Of a stretch of 45,181 bases of DNA, positions 16,752-26,538 are shown in pieces. The position numbers and the translations under genes were made by a program. The first letter of the stretch is position 1. Every line of letters starts with the position of its first letter. Source of the stretch: WTAW01 sp964406575. Lineage in GTDB: Bacteria > Acidobacteriota > Aminicenantia > Aminicenantales > Aminicenantaceae. The stretch lies in NCBI GenBank assembly GCA_964406575.1, contig CAYOSH010000031.1:1-45181 (forward strand), given 5' to 3'. The notes below the pieces were generated by a model. The model did not search any database. It was not told the origin of the DNA and worked only from the letters and a program-made list of their open reading frames with translations.

Positions 16752-18857
16752 CTAATCTTTCTCAGCAGGGACAATGATCTTAATAAGATTTTTCTCTGCA
16801 AGCTTACCGTTAAGAGTAAGGAGATCATTATTAACTAGGTTATTATACTCAACCTGAAGGCTTGCTATTTGTTTAGATAGCATCTCATGAATTTCGTATT
16901 GCTGCTCTGTAGGAGGAAAATCTACCGATCCATACCCACTATACGCAAGCTTACGAAGAAGCATACCAGGAACTCGGAGATTGTGTGTGTGTTTAATATG
17001 GAAAAATTTTGATTCCAAATCGTTAGCCTTCTTTTCAAATTCTAATGCAGCACTCAGAACGGGTTACGTGCACCTGTCCATCATTGCTTCCTGCCCAGAT
17101 CTGCCCCTCTTCCAAACTCGATTCAGAGATTGCAAAAAGAGTGCATCCAAAATCTACTCCACAATTATCTATTGTTAGACCGCCTGAATCCACCTGCCTG
17201 CTTTTATCGTTTGTGGTTAGATCAGGGCTAATAACTTCCCAACTATACCCGCCATTTGTCGTCATATGAACAAATTGACTTCCGACATACACCTTATTAT
17301 GATCATGTGGTGAAATTGCCAATGGAACCGTCCAGTTCCAACGGTATTTCAGCTTAGCCGGTCCCCATCCTAAACTATAATCAGGCCAGACTGTGACGTC
17401 CCGAGACTGCCCTGTGCGCAGATTATACGTAGTAACAATTTGATGCATATTTCCCGACCAGATAATATTATTATCGACTGGATCGGGATAGGTAAATCCG
17501 CTTTCACCACCTCCTACAGAATGCCACATACTTAAAGTAATAGATTGGCTTTTGCTGTTACTAGGACCACGCCTTGATGGCCCATCCTGCCGATTTCCAT
17601 ACACAAAATATGGAATCTGGTTGTCAACAGCCACATGATACATCTGTGCCACTGGAAGCTTAGGCATGTGCCAAGTTTTGCCGCGGTTTGTGGAAATAGC
17701 GACACTCCCATCATTAGCAACTAACATCCGGTCGGGAATTAAAGGATCGATCCACATGTCATGATTATCTCCACCAGGACTGCTAGATCGTGGTAATATT
17801 GTTACTGTTTTACCTCCGTCCAAAGATTTAAAAAAACCATTCGCCAGAAAATACACTTCATCTTCATCATCAGGAGTAACAGCCATACGCGTATAATAAT
17901 GCGCTCGCTGTGTGTATCGTTGATCAATGCTTATCAGGCTCCAAGTTTCTCCGCCATTCTCCGATCGCCAAAGAACTCCTGAGAAGTCATCCTGCGGTGT
18001 TTCAATCAATGCATATATACAGTTTAGCTTGTTTGGAGCATATGCAAAACCAATTTTTCCTGTCGGTGGTTTCGGCAATCCATTCCCTGTGAGTTTTTTC
18101 CATGTGGTTCCACCGTCTCCAGAAAGGAATAGCCCTCCTTGCATACCTCCGCTTGTTCGCTGCCACGTTCTGATCTTAAATGGCCACATTCCAGCAATAA
18201 TGTTCCTTGAGTTGTTTGGGTCCATAGCTATGTCCGAGGCTCCAGTGTTTTCATCAACAAATAGCACTCGCTCCCATGTTTTTCCCCCATCGATCGTCCG
18301 GTACACACCACGGTCTTGTTGAGGCCCGTAGCAGTGTCCCATCGCAGCAGCAAAAACTATATCCGAATCGCGTGGGTCAATGAGAATTCTTCCGATCCTG
18401 CCAGTCTTTTTGAGACCCATGTTCTTCCATGTTTTACCCGCGTCAGTTGACTTGTAGATACCGTCACCAATGGAAATGTTACTGCGATAAAGGTTTCACC
18501 TGTACCTGCCCAAACAATGTTCGGATCCGATGGAGCCATAGCCAAGGAGCTAACTGACTGTGCATTCTGATCGTCAAATATAGGATTCCAATGGATGCCG
18601 CCATCAATTGATTTCCAAATTCCCCCGGATGCTGCACCGACATAAATAACCTTAGGATTTCCCGGTTCACCAATAACTGCAATCACTCGATTACCTTCCG
18701 GACCGATATGGCGATACCTGAGCTGCGTATATAAATCAGGAGTGATCTTCAAAACATTCTGTTCACTATACAGTGGCAGAGACAAGAATAAAACAAAAAA
18801 AGCCACCAAGGGAACCGCCAATAAGTAAGCTTTCATGCCTGTATTTACCCTAAACAT
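16752..18857 (-). pseudogene. VPS10-type Asp-box protein, broken copy 2
   Basis: The start is the ATG at 18857 with an AAAGGAGG ribosome site, then a signal peptide. The N-terminal frame is lost at about 18485: restoring one base (a G in the plus-strand run ACTGC-GATAA) joins it to the long frame that encodes Asp-box propeller repeats down to 17035. At about 17050, within a segment corresponding to DGLVHVT of the intact copy, it jumps in another frame to the last 90 or so residues of a VPS10-type protein (AYSGYGSVDFPPTEQQYEIH to VPAEKD, stop at 16752). Roughly 350 residues are missing. The C-terminal type differs from copies 1 and 3. It lies directly downstream of the intact TonB receptor on the same strand. 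Confidence 0.8.
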
Positions 18858-18896
18858 CTTAAACCTCCTTTTGTCCTTTATTAAGAGCGTTGAATT

Positions 18897-18906
18897 TGTT
18901 GACAAA
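18897..18906. promoter_or_regulatory. Isolated TTGT-YR-ACAA half of the repeated operator
   Basis: TTGTTGACAA, a match to the palindromic core of the repeated operator, lies 40 bp upstream of the start of VPS10 copy 2. The second half (the TTTGTCGATTGT part) is absent. A TATAAT with a CATTATAATG palindrome lies further upstream near 18945 on the minus strand. Confidence 0.3.
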
Positions 18907-18972
18907 AATCCATCATGCCTAACGAGCTTTATTAGTCTTTCATTATAATGGACTCCGAAAGAAGAAAAACAG

Positions 18973-18993
18973 AAATTTAGAGCCTCTAAATTT
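18973..18993. terminator. AT-rich hairpin between TonB gene and VPS10 copy 2
   Basis: AAATTTAG (18973-18980) pairs with CTAAATTT (18986-18993) around a 5-nt loop. On the plus strand it runs into a T tract; on the minus strand it is followed by CTGTTTTTCTT. It may add to termination behind the TonB receptor gene. Confidence 0.4.
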
Positions 18994-19017
18994 TTTCGAC
19001 TAAGATTTTACAGAATG

Positions 19018-19049
19018 AATCTCGCCACCCCTTTAGAGGTGGCGAGATT
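19018..19049 (-). terminator. Strong hairpin behind the TonB receptor
   Basis: A perfect 12-bp stem (AATCTCGCCACC with GGTGGCGAGATT) and an 8-nt loop, 30 bp past the TonB receptor stop on the minus strand. The following sequence is only weakly T-rich (CATTCTGTAAAATC), so it could also serve as an mRNA-protecting stem. Confidence 0.6.
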
Positions 19050-19078
19050 ACAATAGCGCTTATCAGGAGACTTTGTTT

Positions 19079-21874
19079 TTAGAATTTGTATCTGAGGCCA
19101 ATACGAAAAACGCGCGGGTTGAGGACAGCTTCGACATCATTAGCACGCGATGAATTTATAGTTGAGTATCGCACAAGTGCAGGAGCTGCGTTCAGGATAT
19201 TGAAACCATCAATGGACAAAGAAATGGTGCCCCAACTTGCAGTTATAAAATCCTTTTGCAGACGCAAATCCAACATAGTCATCGTATCTAATCTGGTATC
19301 TCCAAATTTTTCAGTGTAAAGTGTAACCGTTGAACCAAGTCCTGCTGCTGCTCTTTCAGGAGCTTGGGCGACGATTTGTTGCGCTTGAATTGATCCCTGT
19401 CTGGTGACGAAAAAACCGCTGCAGTCGATACCATATGGAAGCCGGACAAGAAAAGATATTTTCGCCATCCATTTGAGAAAGTACTCATTGCTCGGAGTGC
19501 CCTCGAGCATGTCTATATTTGTGGGATCATGGTAGCCTTTGTCTCCGTAGTGTTGGCTATGTGTTTGGTAAGTGAAAGAAGCATTCATCATCCAGCCTTT
19601 GCTGAATTTTTTATCCGCCACTATTTCAATACCGGAATAATTTTCATGATAATCAGGTTGGTTGGTCATTATAGTGCCCACTGGGCGCTTTTGGTCTAAC
19701 GTCCAATACTCGTAAGGGTATGAATTTCCATCATAAGCAACTGTTCCAGTGTAGGGACCGATCCAATTTGCCTGATTGATTCCGATGTATGGATACCAGA
19801 CAAAACGGTGATTGCGGCGCAGGATTAGATTTGCACTCAGAGAAAAATCAGTGATCACTTCCCTCTCAATGCCCAGAATAGCCTCGTCAGTAAGAGGTGC
19901 ATTTACATTTGGATCGATCTCATTCGGAGATGCAATAGAGGTGGGATTCCAAGGATCAAAGCCACTGTAAGAAAGCAGGCCATCATAAGGATAACCAACA
20001 AGCTCATCTAGCTGAATATTGTTGTCGCCGCTAAGGTCATTCCAGTAGTAAGTAACATAAGCCGTAGCTGTGGGAGAGATATGCCTGACCACCCCGCCTC
20101 CCAGCTGGTTTGCGTATCGAGCCAAATTAGCACGGATCAGGGTTCTCCCATCGCCGCCGATGTCATAGGTGAAACCGGCTCGTGGCGAGAAGTTTCCCCA
20201 TACAAGATTAGGATCGATAGCACCAACAGAAATAGCAGGCATCAAATCAGGAGCCATTTTGGCGGCTTTAATATTTGTTCCTTTAAGAAAAGACTTCTCC
20301 CGGTCATATCTTAAGCCAAGATTGAAGGTCAAGCTACCTGCTGTAAAGGTGTCGCTGACATAAGCGCTAAATCTTTGGCCCTCATAATCCCTGCGATATT
20401 CTCGATAGAGTCGAGCCCTATAGGGTTCTCCGTCCCAATAATATTTCAACGCTCCTCCACCATAATCTGATGATGATGTTATGGGTGTCCAGCGGTATTC
20501 GACTCCGAATTTGAATTCATGATTTCCGCCCAAGACCTCTTCCACAAAGAGATTCCCATCAACTGTTCCGCTATAAGCAGGGCGATCTGAATTAAATGAA
20601 GAGTAGGAATCCCACCACAAGCCAGTGACGAGGTCATTGCTAGGCACCGTGTCCATTCCTCCATAAGGGAACTGGTTCCACCACCTTGGAAACACGTGAA
20701 ATTTCGCTGAGAGAAGTAAGTTATCAGAGAAAAAATGTTCGTCTTCCAGTTTCATTGGGAGGTTCATTGCTTTCATATCGACAGTTGTCTCATGTGGACG
20801 AGTCGCACTGGCGCCCCTGTCTGGCTGGAACTTTCTCGTGTAAACAATATTTAGCTCCATCCTGTTTTTAGGGCTTAGCTGGAAATTGGCCTTGAAATTG
20901 AGTCCAGGTATTCTGGTTCTTTCAGGATTGCCTGAAATGAGCACCCTCTTGATATTTTGCTCACCGAATCCAGCCCAGAACCAGAGTTTGTCTTTAATGA
21001 TAGGACCGCCTAACTGAAAACCAACATCAATAATCCGTTCGATCTTGTTTCCGCTTAAGCCCAGCTCTTTCATCTCATCAGTAGCGTTATTACTTTGTAA
21101 AGCTTCGGGAGTGTAGAAAAGTCGGCCCATGGCCTCAAACTTATTAGTCCCTCGCCTTGTGACCATGTTGATGGCGACACCGCCTGTCTGGAAAGAGGCG
21201 TCTTTGCCTCCTGTTACAACCTGCATTTCTTCAAAAGTATCAAAATCGTAGTACATGGGCGACCCCCCCCCTGAACCTGCATTTTCAGTGATATCTACAC
21301 CATCCAAATAAAGCTGATGACTAGCAGATACATTGCCTCTCGCTTCAGGCCCAACCTGCTGACCCGATTCGCTGCCTCCAACATTCACGCGACTTGAAGA
21401 AGAAATGCCAGGCACCGATTGCATAACTACCCATGGATCTCGGGCTGAAGGTATTTCTTGCAGTTGTTCTGAGCTGACATTAGTAGCAGTTCCTGTCTTT
21501 TTTTTGTCGACAACGGGTACCCTAGCCACAACTGTAACTTCTTCTGACAGCGCTACCGGCGTCATCTTTACTTTAAGATCAACGTTACTTCCAATTCGAA
21601 TAACTACATTTTCTTGGAGATAATCATTAAATCCGCTTAGTTCGAATTTGCAGGTATATATTCCTGGAGCAAGATTGACAAAACGGAAAGCTCCACTTTC
21701 AGACGTTATGGTTGATGCGGGGGCGATGGCGCCCTCAAGAGTTACTGAAACCCCAGGAAGGGGCATTCCCTCTGGATCTGCAACGATACCGCGGATATTT
21801 CCATATTGCTGTTGGGAAAAAGACAGGCCGGCAACTAACAAGAAAATGGTAGCAAATGATAAGATTTTTTTCAA
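19079..21874 (-). CDS. TonB-dependent outer-membrane receptor with CarboxypepD_reg domain
   Basis: A 931-aa OAR/SusC-like receptor. Signal peptide (1-20, ending FSQQ), a carboxypeptidase-regulatory-like beta-sandwich (about 25-110, NIRGIVADPEGMPLPGVSVTL), a plug domain (about 115-240, with the VPGI and LDGVDITENAG segments), then the barrel, ending in the aromatic outer-membrane signature RIGLRYKF. The start is TTG at 21874, chosen because AAGGAGG lies 6 nt upstream. Likely imports peptides or glycans; no ligand can be inferred. No TonB box could be fixed. Promoter copy C lies 200 bp upstream, so the mRNA has a long leader. Confidence 0.92.
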   Translation of the reverse strand: MKKILSFATIFLLVAGLSFSQQQYGNIRGIVADPEGMPLPGVSVTLEGAIAPASTITSESGAFRFVNLAPGIYTCKFELSGFNDYLQENVVIRIGSNVDLKVKMTPVALSEEVTVVARVPVVDKKKTGTATNVSSEQLQEIPSARDPWVVMQSVPGISSSSRVNVGGSESGQQVGPEARGNVSASHQLYLDGVDITENAGSGGGSPMYYDFDTFEEMQVVTGGKDASFQTGGVAINMVTRRGTNKFEAMGRLFYTPEALQSNNATDEMKELGLSGNKIERIIDVGFQLGGPIIKDKLWFWAGFGEQNIKRVLISGNPERTRIPGLNFKANFQLSPKNRMELNIVYTRKFQPDRGASATRPHETTVDMKAMNLPMKLEDEHFFSDNLLLSAKFHVFPRWWNQFPYGGMDTVPSNDLVTGLWWDSYSSFNSDRPAYSGTVDGNLFVEEVLGGNHEFKFGVEYRWTPITSSSDYGGGALKYYWDGEPYRARLYREYRRDYEGQRFSAYVSDTFTAGSLTFNLGLRYDREKSFLKGTNIKAAKMAPDLMPAISVGAIDPNLVWGNFSPRAGFTYDIGGDGRTLIRANLARYANQLGGGVVRHISPTATAYVTYYWNDLSGDNNIQLDELVGYPYDGLLSYSGFDPWNPTSIASPNEIDPNVNAPLTDEAILGIEREVITDFSLSANLILRRNHRFVWYPYIGINQANWIGPYTGTVAYDGNSYPYEYWTLDQKRPVGTIMTNQPDYHENYSGIEIVADKKFSKGWMMNASFTYQTHSQHYGDKGYHDPTNIDMLEGTPSNEYFLKWMAKISFLVRLPYGIDCSGFFVTRQGSIQAQQIVAQAPERAAAGLGSTVTLYTEKFGDTRLDTMTMLDLRLQKDFITASWGTISLSIDGFNILNAAPALVRYSTINSSRANDVEAVLNPRVFRIGLRYKF

Positions 21875-21914
21875 TTCAACCTCCTTTTTATTATCTTAAT
21901 TTTAATAAAAATCC

Positions 21915-22009
21915 TTATGGTGAAAATGAATCACTCAGTCGTCCTTCTGTATTGTTCATATCCCGATTGCACCTCCTGTTGAAAAAATCTCAAAAAATGG
22001 GATTTTTTC
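21915..22009 (-). promoter_or_regulatory. Long leader of the TonB gene: hairpin and possible 14-aa leader ORF
   Basis: Between promoter C and the TTG start the transcript contains a perfect 9-bp hairpin (GAAAAAATC at 21981-21989 with GATTTTTTC at 22001-22009). Next come AGGAGGT and, 12 nt later, an ATG opening a 14-codon frame (21959 to 21915; MNNTEGRLSDSFSP). Translation or folding here might influence the receptor gene, but this is only a possibility. Confidence 0.25.
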
Positions 22010-22079
22010 ATTTATTTCTTGTATCCAAATTGATTCGTTTCAATTGTAAAAGCAACCCTAAGTTTGACACTGCAAGAGC

Positions 22080-22112
22080 ACTATAATTTGTCGATTGTAT
22101 TTTGTCAACAAA
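22080..22112 (-). promoter_or_regulatory. Sigma70-like promoter with embedded candidate GntR operator (copy C)
   Basis: On the minus strand: TTGACA (22103-22108), exactly 17 bp, TATAGT (22080-22085). The whole 26-bp element, TTTGTCGATTGT + AT + TTTGTCAACAAA, is identical to the copy in front of the intact GntR gene. It points to the TonB receptor 200 bp downstream, suggesting that the receptor belongs to the GntR regulon. Confidence 0.65.
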
Positions 22113-22205
22113 AATATTAATTTTTTTCATTTTTTTTTAGGTGGTCATTCTGGAAGAATGTGACAATATATTTCGCTTTCTCTTCAGATGAGTTCATGAT
22201 TTAGC

Positions 22206-24248
22206 TCAGAAAACATAAGCGAATTTTAAGAAGAGAGTATGGCCTTGAGTGCCTTTTTCTCCATGTTCAGCAGTTCCTTTTTGATAGGCCAACTGGATTA
22301 ATCCGAATGGAGGCTGAAAGCGGTAGACAAAAACTATCTGAAGGTTTTGTTTGTCTATCGCGGAATTTATTTGGTAGAAAAATTTAAGAAAAATGTCTTT
22401 GGTAAAATATTGATTGGCCAGGATAACATGAATCCATGTACTTTCATCCTTTGGGTCTGGAGAGAGGAAAAGCCTTGTTAGATTATATTCTAATGAAAGG
22501 TTCCGGAATATGTTTTGACTTAATCGCCCACTTATAAGAGTGAAATCAGAGTCAAAATTTTTTCCGAACTCATAACTTATAAAAGCAGACTGCCATTCTC
22601 TCATGTTATAACCCAGCTCAAGCAATGACCCGTAATTTGTGAACTTTTTCTCATAAAGTTTGTATCCCTGATTATGACGGAATTTGAAGCTAAATTTATT
22701 TTTTAAGTCAAAAGTGAGGGATTGAAAAACTTCCCAACTTCTTAAAGTTTTATCCATACCCCAATAGATATTATAGTTGGAATTATATTCTATTCGGTCT
22801 AAACCAAACTTCTTTAACCAAAAAGTCTTTTTTATTGCAGAATCGAGTTCATGGCGATTATCATCCTGTATAAATCCCACTGCGTTGGCATTAGCACCGA
22901 AATACTTTCCCAAATAAGTGTAACAAAAATGAATATGAAAAGTAGTTGAATTAAAACTTGGACTTAGGAAAAATGCTAAATCATTTCTATTAGAATCTCC
23001 ATAACTTAATGCCAATTGTCCTGTGAATTTAAAGTTTTTTGTAAAGTCGTGAGAAGTATCCAAACCAAGAGTTCCCTGATTCTTTCCATTCGCGAATTTG
23101 TTTGCTATTAAAAACCCTAATGTGGATGATTTTATTATGTCTCGCTTCAAGCGAAATACGCTAAAATTGGCAGATACCTCTTCTTCATCATTTTTTTTAG
23201 TCTGAGCAGACAAGAAAGAAAACTCATTACGACCTGTCTTGCCATAGAGTTTTACCCCTGCATAAATGTTCGTGATCCTTCTTGAATAAAATAATCTAAT
23301 TCTTTGCGTGTAGATGGAATTACCTTCTAAAAAGAAATATCTCTTCTCAGGAAGATGCAGTTCGAATCGAGTGAGATTGACCTGTTCCCGGTCCGCTTCA
23401 ACAGTTGCAAAGTCAGGATTTACAGTTAAATGGCCTGAGATAGATTGCGTGAAATTATAGCTGGCGTCAAGGCCTGCATCATAGCTAGTTTTCTGACCTT
23501 GTTCAATAGAAGAGATAGTATGGGGAATTATTTCCGACTTATGTTGATAATTTTCAAGATTCAAGCCTGTTAAGGTACCATATGTTGAAAGCTTTCTATA
23601 GTCTTCTTTTAAAGGTCCGACCCAAAGACTTTTCTCAAATCGACGTGGCAAGTATCTGCTGAACTGTATTCCCCATGTTCGATTTTTCCCTGGATTGAAT
23701 TTTAAAGTCTTAAAAGGGATCGCAATCTCGGCAGTCCATCCTTCACTATTTATGGCTCCAGCTGACCTCCAAATCCCGTCCCAATTTGTGTCAGCAACAA
23801 GACCGTTATCAGCCACACGGCCATCATGCTGGACCCCTACAGGATTGGTTCGAAGATAATAACCTGTCCTTTTATCATGGAATGTATCCACGATTACAGT
23901 TACACTATCAGTGCCACTGGCAGCAGTTAAGCCATCTCTTTTATTTGATCCTAATACTATTTTTTCTGGTTCAGGATCAAAACAGATGAAGCCGAAATAA
24001 ATACAGTCATCATCATAAAGAATCTTGACTTCTGTCATTAATGAAGACGGATCTCCTCTTGAAGGCTCATACTGGAAGAAACCTCTTGCAATTGGAGCCC
24101 CTTTCCAAACATTTTCATCCAGAATTCCATCTATTTTAGGCGCAATTTCTGTTTTTTGTGCTGAAATCTCAAAATCTTTATTTTGGCAAAATATCCACTC
24201 TAAAGGAAATAAAATTACTGCTAAAATCAGCACGCTCTTTTTTACCAT
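22206..24248 (-). CDS. DUF5916-type protein: CBM9-like domain plus outer-membrane barrel
   Basis: A protein of 680 aa from the ATG at 24248 (the frame reaches a TTG at 24272, but the ATG precedes the signal peptide directly). After the signal peptide (1-22) comes a CBM9-like, DOMON-like sandwich (about 30-200; KIDGILDENVWKGAP, then GYYLRTNPVGVQHD). The remainder is a series of amphipathic strands ending in an aromatic residue (KFAYVF), as in an outer-membrane barrel. The conserved NPDFATVEADREQVNLTRFE segment marks the DUF5916 family. Function is unknown in general; surface carbohydrate or ligand handling is usually supposed. It is upstream of, and on the same strand as, the TonB receptor, but promoter C lies between them. 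Confidence 0.85.
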   Translation of the reverse strand: MVKKSVLILAVILFPLEWIFCQNKDFEISAQKTEIAPKIDGILDENVWKGAPIARGFFQYEPSRGDPSSLMTEVKILYDDDCIYFGFICFDPEPEKIVLGSNKRDGLTAASGTDSVTVIVDTFHDKRTGYYLRTNPVGVQHDGRVADNGLVADTNWDGIWRSAGAINSEGWTAEIAIPFKTLKFNPGKNRTWGIQFSRYLPRRFEKSLWVGPLKEDYRKLSTYGTLTGLNLENYQHKSEIIPHTISSIEQGQKTSYDAGLDASYNFTQSISGHLTVNPDFATVEADREQVNLTRFELHLPEKRYFFLEGNSIYTQRIRLFYSRRITNIYAGVKLYGKTGRNEFSFLSAQTKKNDEEEVSANFSVFRLKRDIIKSSTLGFLIANKFANGKNQGTLGLDTSHDFTKNFKFTGQLALSYGDSNRNDLAFFLSPSFNSTTFHIHFCYTYLGKYFGANANAVGFIQDDNRHELDSAIKKTFWLKKFGLDRIEYNSNYNIYWGMDKTLRSWEVFQSLTFDLKNKFSFKFRHNQGYKLYEKKFTNYGSLLELGYNMREWQSAFISYEFGKNFDSDFTLISGRLSQNIFRNLSLEYNLTRLFLSPDPKDESTWIHVILANQYFTKDIFLKFFYQINSAIDKQNLQIVFVYRFQPPFGLIQLAYQKGTAEHGEKGTQGHTLFLKFAYVF

Positions 24249-24369
24249 TATTCCATTCTTTCGCAAAGCCAAAATGGATGTAACGATTTTCTTTGGTGCT
24301 GCATCGTACTTGATTGAATATCACTGTTGAAGCTGTTTATTATTTTGAATCATCTCCCAAAAGGTTGGA

Positions 24370-24790
24370 AAGAATTCTTTAATTATAAGTAGCAAAAAGG
24401 AAAAGGAACGGAAATATCTGCGGTAACTGCTGGAGCTGAATGAAGTGATCAATACTGTTCTGATCCCCCAATAGAAGTTGAAACACATTTGGGCCCATAA
24501 ATCCCGAACCTCTACATTTAAGGCTTTTGAAGAATGGCGTTCTCTGGCCCAATGTATTGAACCTCCAGAAGTTAGAAGTTTGTGTACACTTTTGAGTACT
24601 ATAGTTATGGCATTCTTAATCACTTTAATTACCCCATTATTAAGGAATGCTGGAAGCAGTGAACAACAAGATCAAAGTCATCAAGCGTAATGTTTATGGT
24701 TGCCATGATTTGTGTTACTTCTCACTCAGGAACATACACGCCTTCTTCAACTAATTGGGAGATGATTCATTATTTTTTAACTAATATAAA
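24370..24790 (+). mobile_element. ISL3-family transposase remnant 1
   Basis: Plus-strand sequence with several stops that still encodes pieces of an ISL3/IS204-type transposase C-terminus: KEKERKYL, LNEVINTV, AFEEWRSLAQC, and near the end the VNNKIKVIK-type segment (AVNNKIKVIKRNVYG in mixed frames). It is clearly related at DNA level to the copy at 40030-40445, including the shared tail CTTCAACTAATTGGGAGATG. No intact ends or N-terminal part are seen. It sits right before the truncated VPS10 copy 3. Confidence 0.7.
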
Positions 24791-24807
24791 AAGTCAAGAA
24801 AAATGTA

Positions 24808-26195
24808 GACAGTTGACAGTTGACACAATCCGCACTATCTCTGAATCACCTGTGCAGAAAGATGTCATCTGGGCAGGGTCGGATGATGGACTTATGCATG
24901 TTACCCAGAATGGTGGGGATACATGGACGAATGTGACCAAAAACATCCCTGGCCTGCCTCCATAGGGGTACATTAGTCAAATAGAAGCTTCCCGAACAGG
25001 AAAAAGCGTGGCGTATATGACTAGCGACAGGCATATGCTGGATGATGTTCATCCCTATGTCTTCAAGACCACAGATTTCGGAAAAACTTGGACTAATATA
25101 ACAGGTAACCTGCCTACAAATGCATGGGTACACGTCATCCGAGAAGACCCAAGGAATCCGCAGGTTTTATATGTGGGTACTGAATTCGGCATCTTTGTTT
25201 CCTTTATAGGAGGGAAAAACTGGATGCCATTGAAGATGAAGAATCTGCCAACTGTATCTGTTCGTGATCTTCTTATTCATCCCAAGGAAAATGATTTGGT
25301 TATCGGAACACACGGACAGAGCATATACATCCTAGACGACATCTCTTTCCTCCAACAGTTTTCGAATGAAGTGATGGATTCAGATATTCATTTGTTCAAC
25401 CTTCAAAAGGCCTGGGGCTATCACTTAGCGCGAGATAAGACGACCACAGGTGGAGCAAAGGCATTTGTGGGAAAAAATCCTGATTACGGTGCTCTCATTG
25501 CTTATTTCCTGAAAACATCACCTGGCCGTTGGACTATGAAGGCCCTAAACCAAGACATATGGATAGACTCCAGACAATCGATCGGCGCAGCGTTTCCCGG
25601 GGGCCCCAAGCAACTCCTGGTGAATATACAGTTAAAATAATCGTGGGAGATAAGGTGATGGACAAAAAGCTACAGGTTGTTCTTGATCCTGCCTTAGAGT
25701 TAGAAGACTCTGAGCTTCGGGCTCAATGGGAAGCGGCTATGGAGCTCCGAGACATGTTATCTACTTTGAATCTTGCGTTGCATGCCCTGGATAACATTGA
25801 ATTTCAAGCAAAGAACCTGCAACAGACAATTAATCATGCAGAAGAAATTCCTGAGGCTATGGCTGAAAGCGTAGAAAATGTATACAATAAAGCCGTCTAC
25901 ATTAGAGAGCATATATCAATTGAAGGAAGAAATATCAACTGGACTCCTGGGTATATATATGGAAAAGTGAATTCGCTTTTTTCTATGATAGATGGTACTA
26001 ATGCTCCTCTCACACTCCATCAATTAGAGTTTTTGGAAGAGGTTAGAGTTGAATTCGGGGAAACCATCAAAAAGGTCAATACTCTGATTACAGAAGATAT
26101 TCCGGATTACAGAAGATATTCCGAACCTCAATCGAGCACTTCGAAATCTCAATTTCCCCACTATACTTGCCGGAAAACCTATCGAATTGCGTTAA
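24808..26195 (+). pseudogene. VPS10-type Asp-box protein, broken copy 3
   Basis: This is the 3' part of a close paralogue of the intact gene at 9145-12300. The double TTGACA promoter box (24811-24828) is fused directly to CAATCCGCACTATCTCTGAA, which corresponds to about codon 570 of the intact gene, so a deletion removed the -10 box, the start and the first half. TAG at 24963 is an in-frame stop. At about 25520-25530 roughly 100 bp present in the intact copy are missing, shifting the frame. Near the end a 19-bp tandem duplication (26087-26105 and 26106-26124) shifts it again; without it the frame would end at TAA 26193-26195 with KPIELR, like the intact protein's C-terminus. Four independent lesions make this certain to be dead. 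Confidence 0.88.
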
Positions 26196-26538
26196 TAAGC
26201 TTTGTGACAAGAGAGAAAAATGCGAACAGAACTATGGTCCATAGAGAGGTTCAACTGCAGAAAAGAGTTGGTAGAGAATTAATGATTGGTGTTCTTGGCA
26301 GTATGGAACCGGTATTCTATCAAGGATGGCTCGGAGATATAGATCAGATCCGGGATCCTGGCGATGAATCTGAAAACGGCAGTGAACAAAGCATGAAACA
26401 TACAGAATGAGATAGATATTGAATGATAAATAACAAACCAAATGGACTATTATTAAAATGAGTAATACGTTTTTCAGTAGATCCTAGCTAGAGTAAACCT
26501 ATCATCAGATTGAATCATGATCCAAAAATTACTCATGA
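26196..26538. other. Gap without assignable gene
   Basis: An open plus-strand frame runs through to 26410 only as the shifted tail of the broken VPS10 copy. Its residues after 26196 match nothing I recognise. No IS end or terminator was found. Confidence 0.4.

Noticed and set aside
16752..17018. Separate 88-aa gene
   Set aside because: It is the displaced C-terminus of VPS10 copy 2, out of frame after an internal deletion, with no ribosome site of its own.
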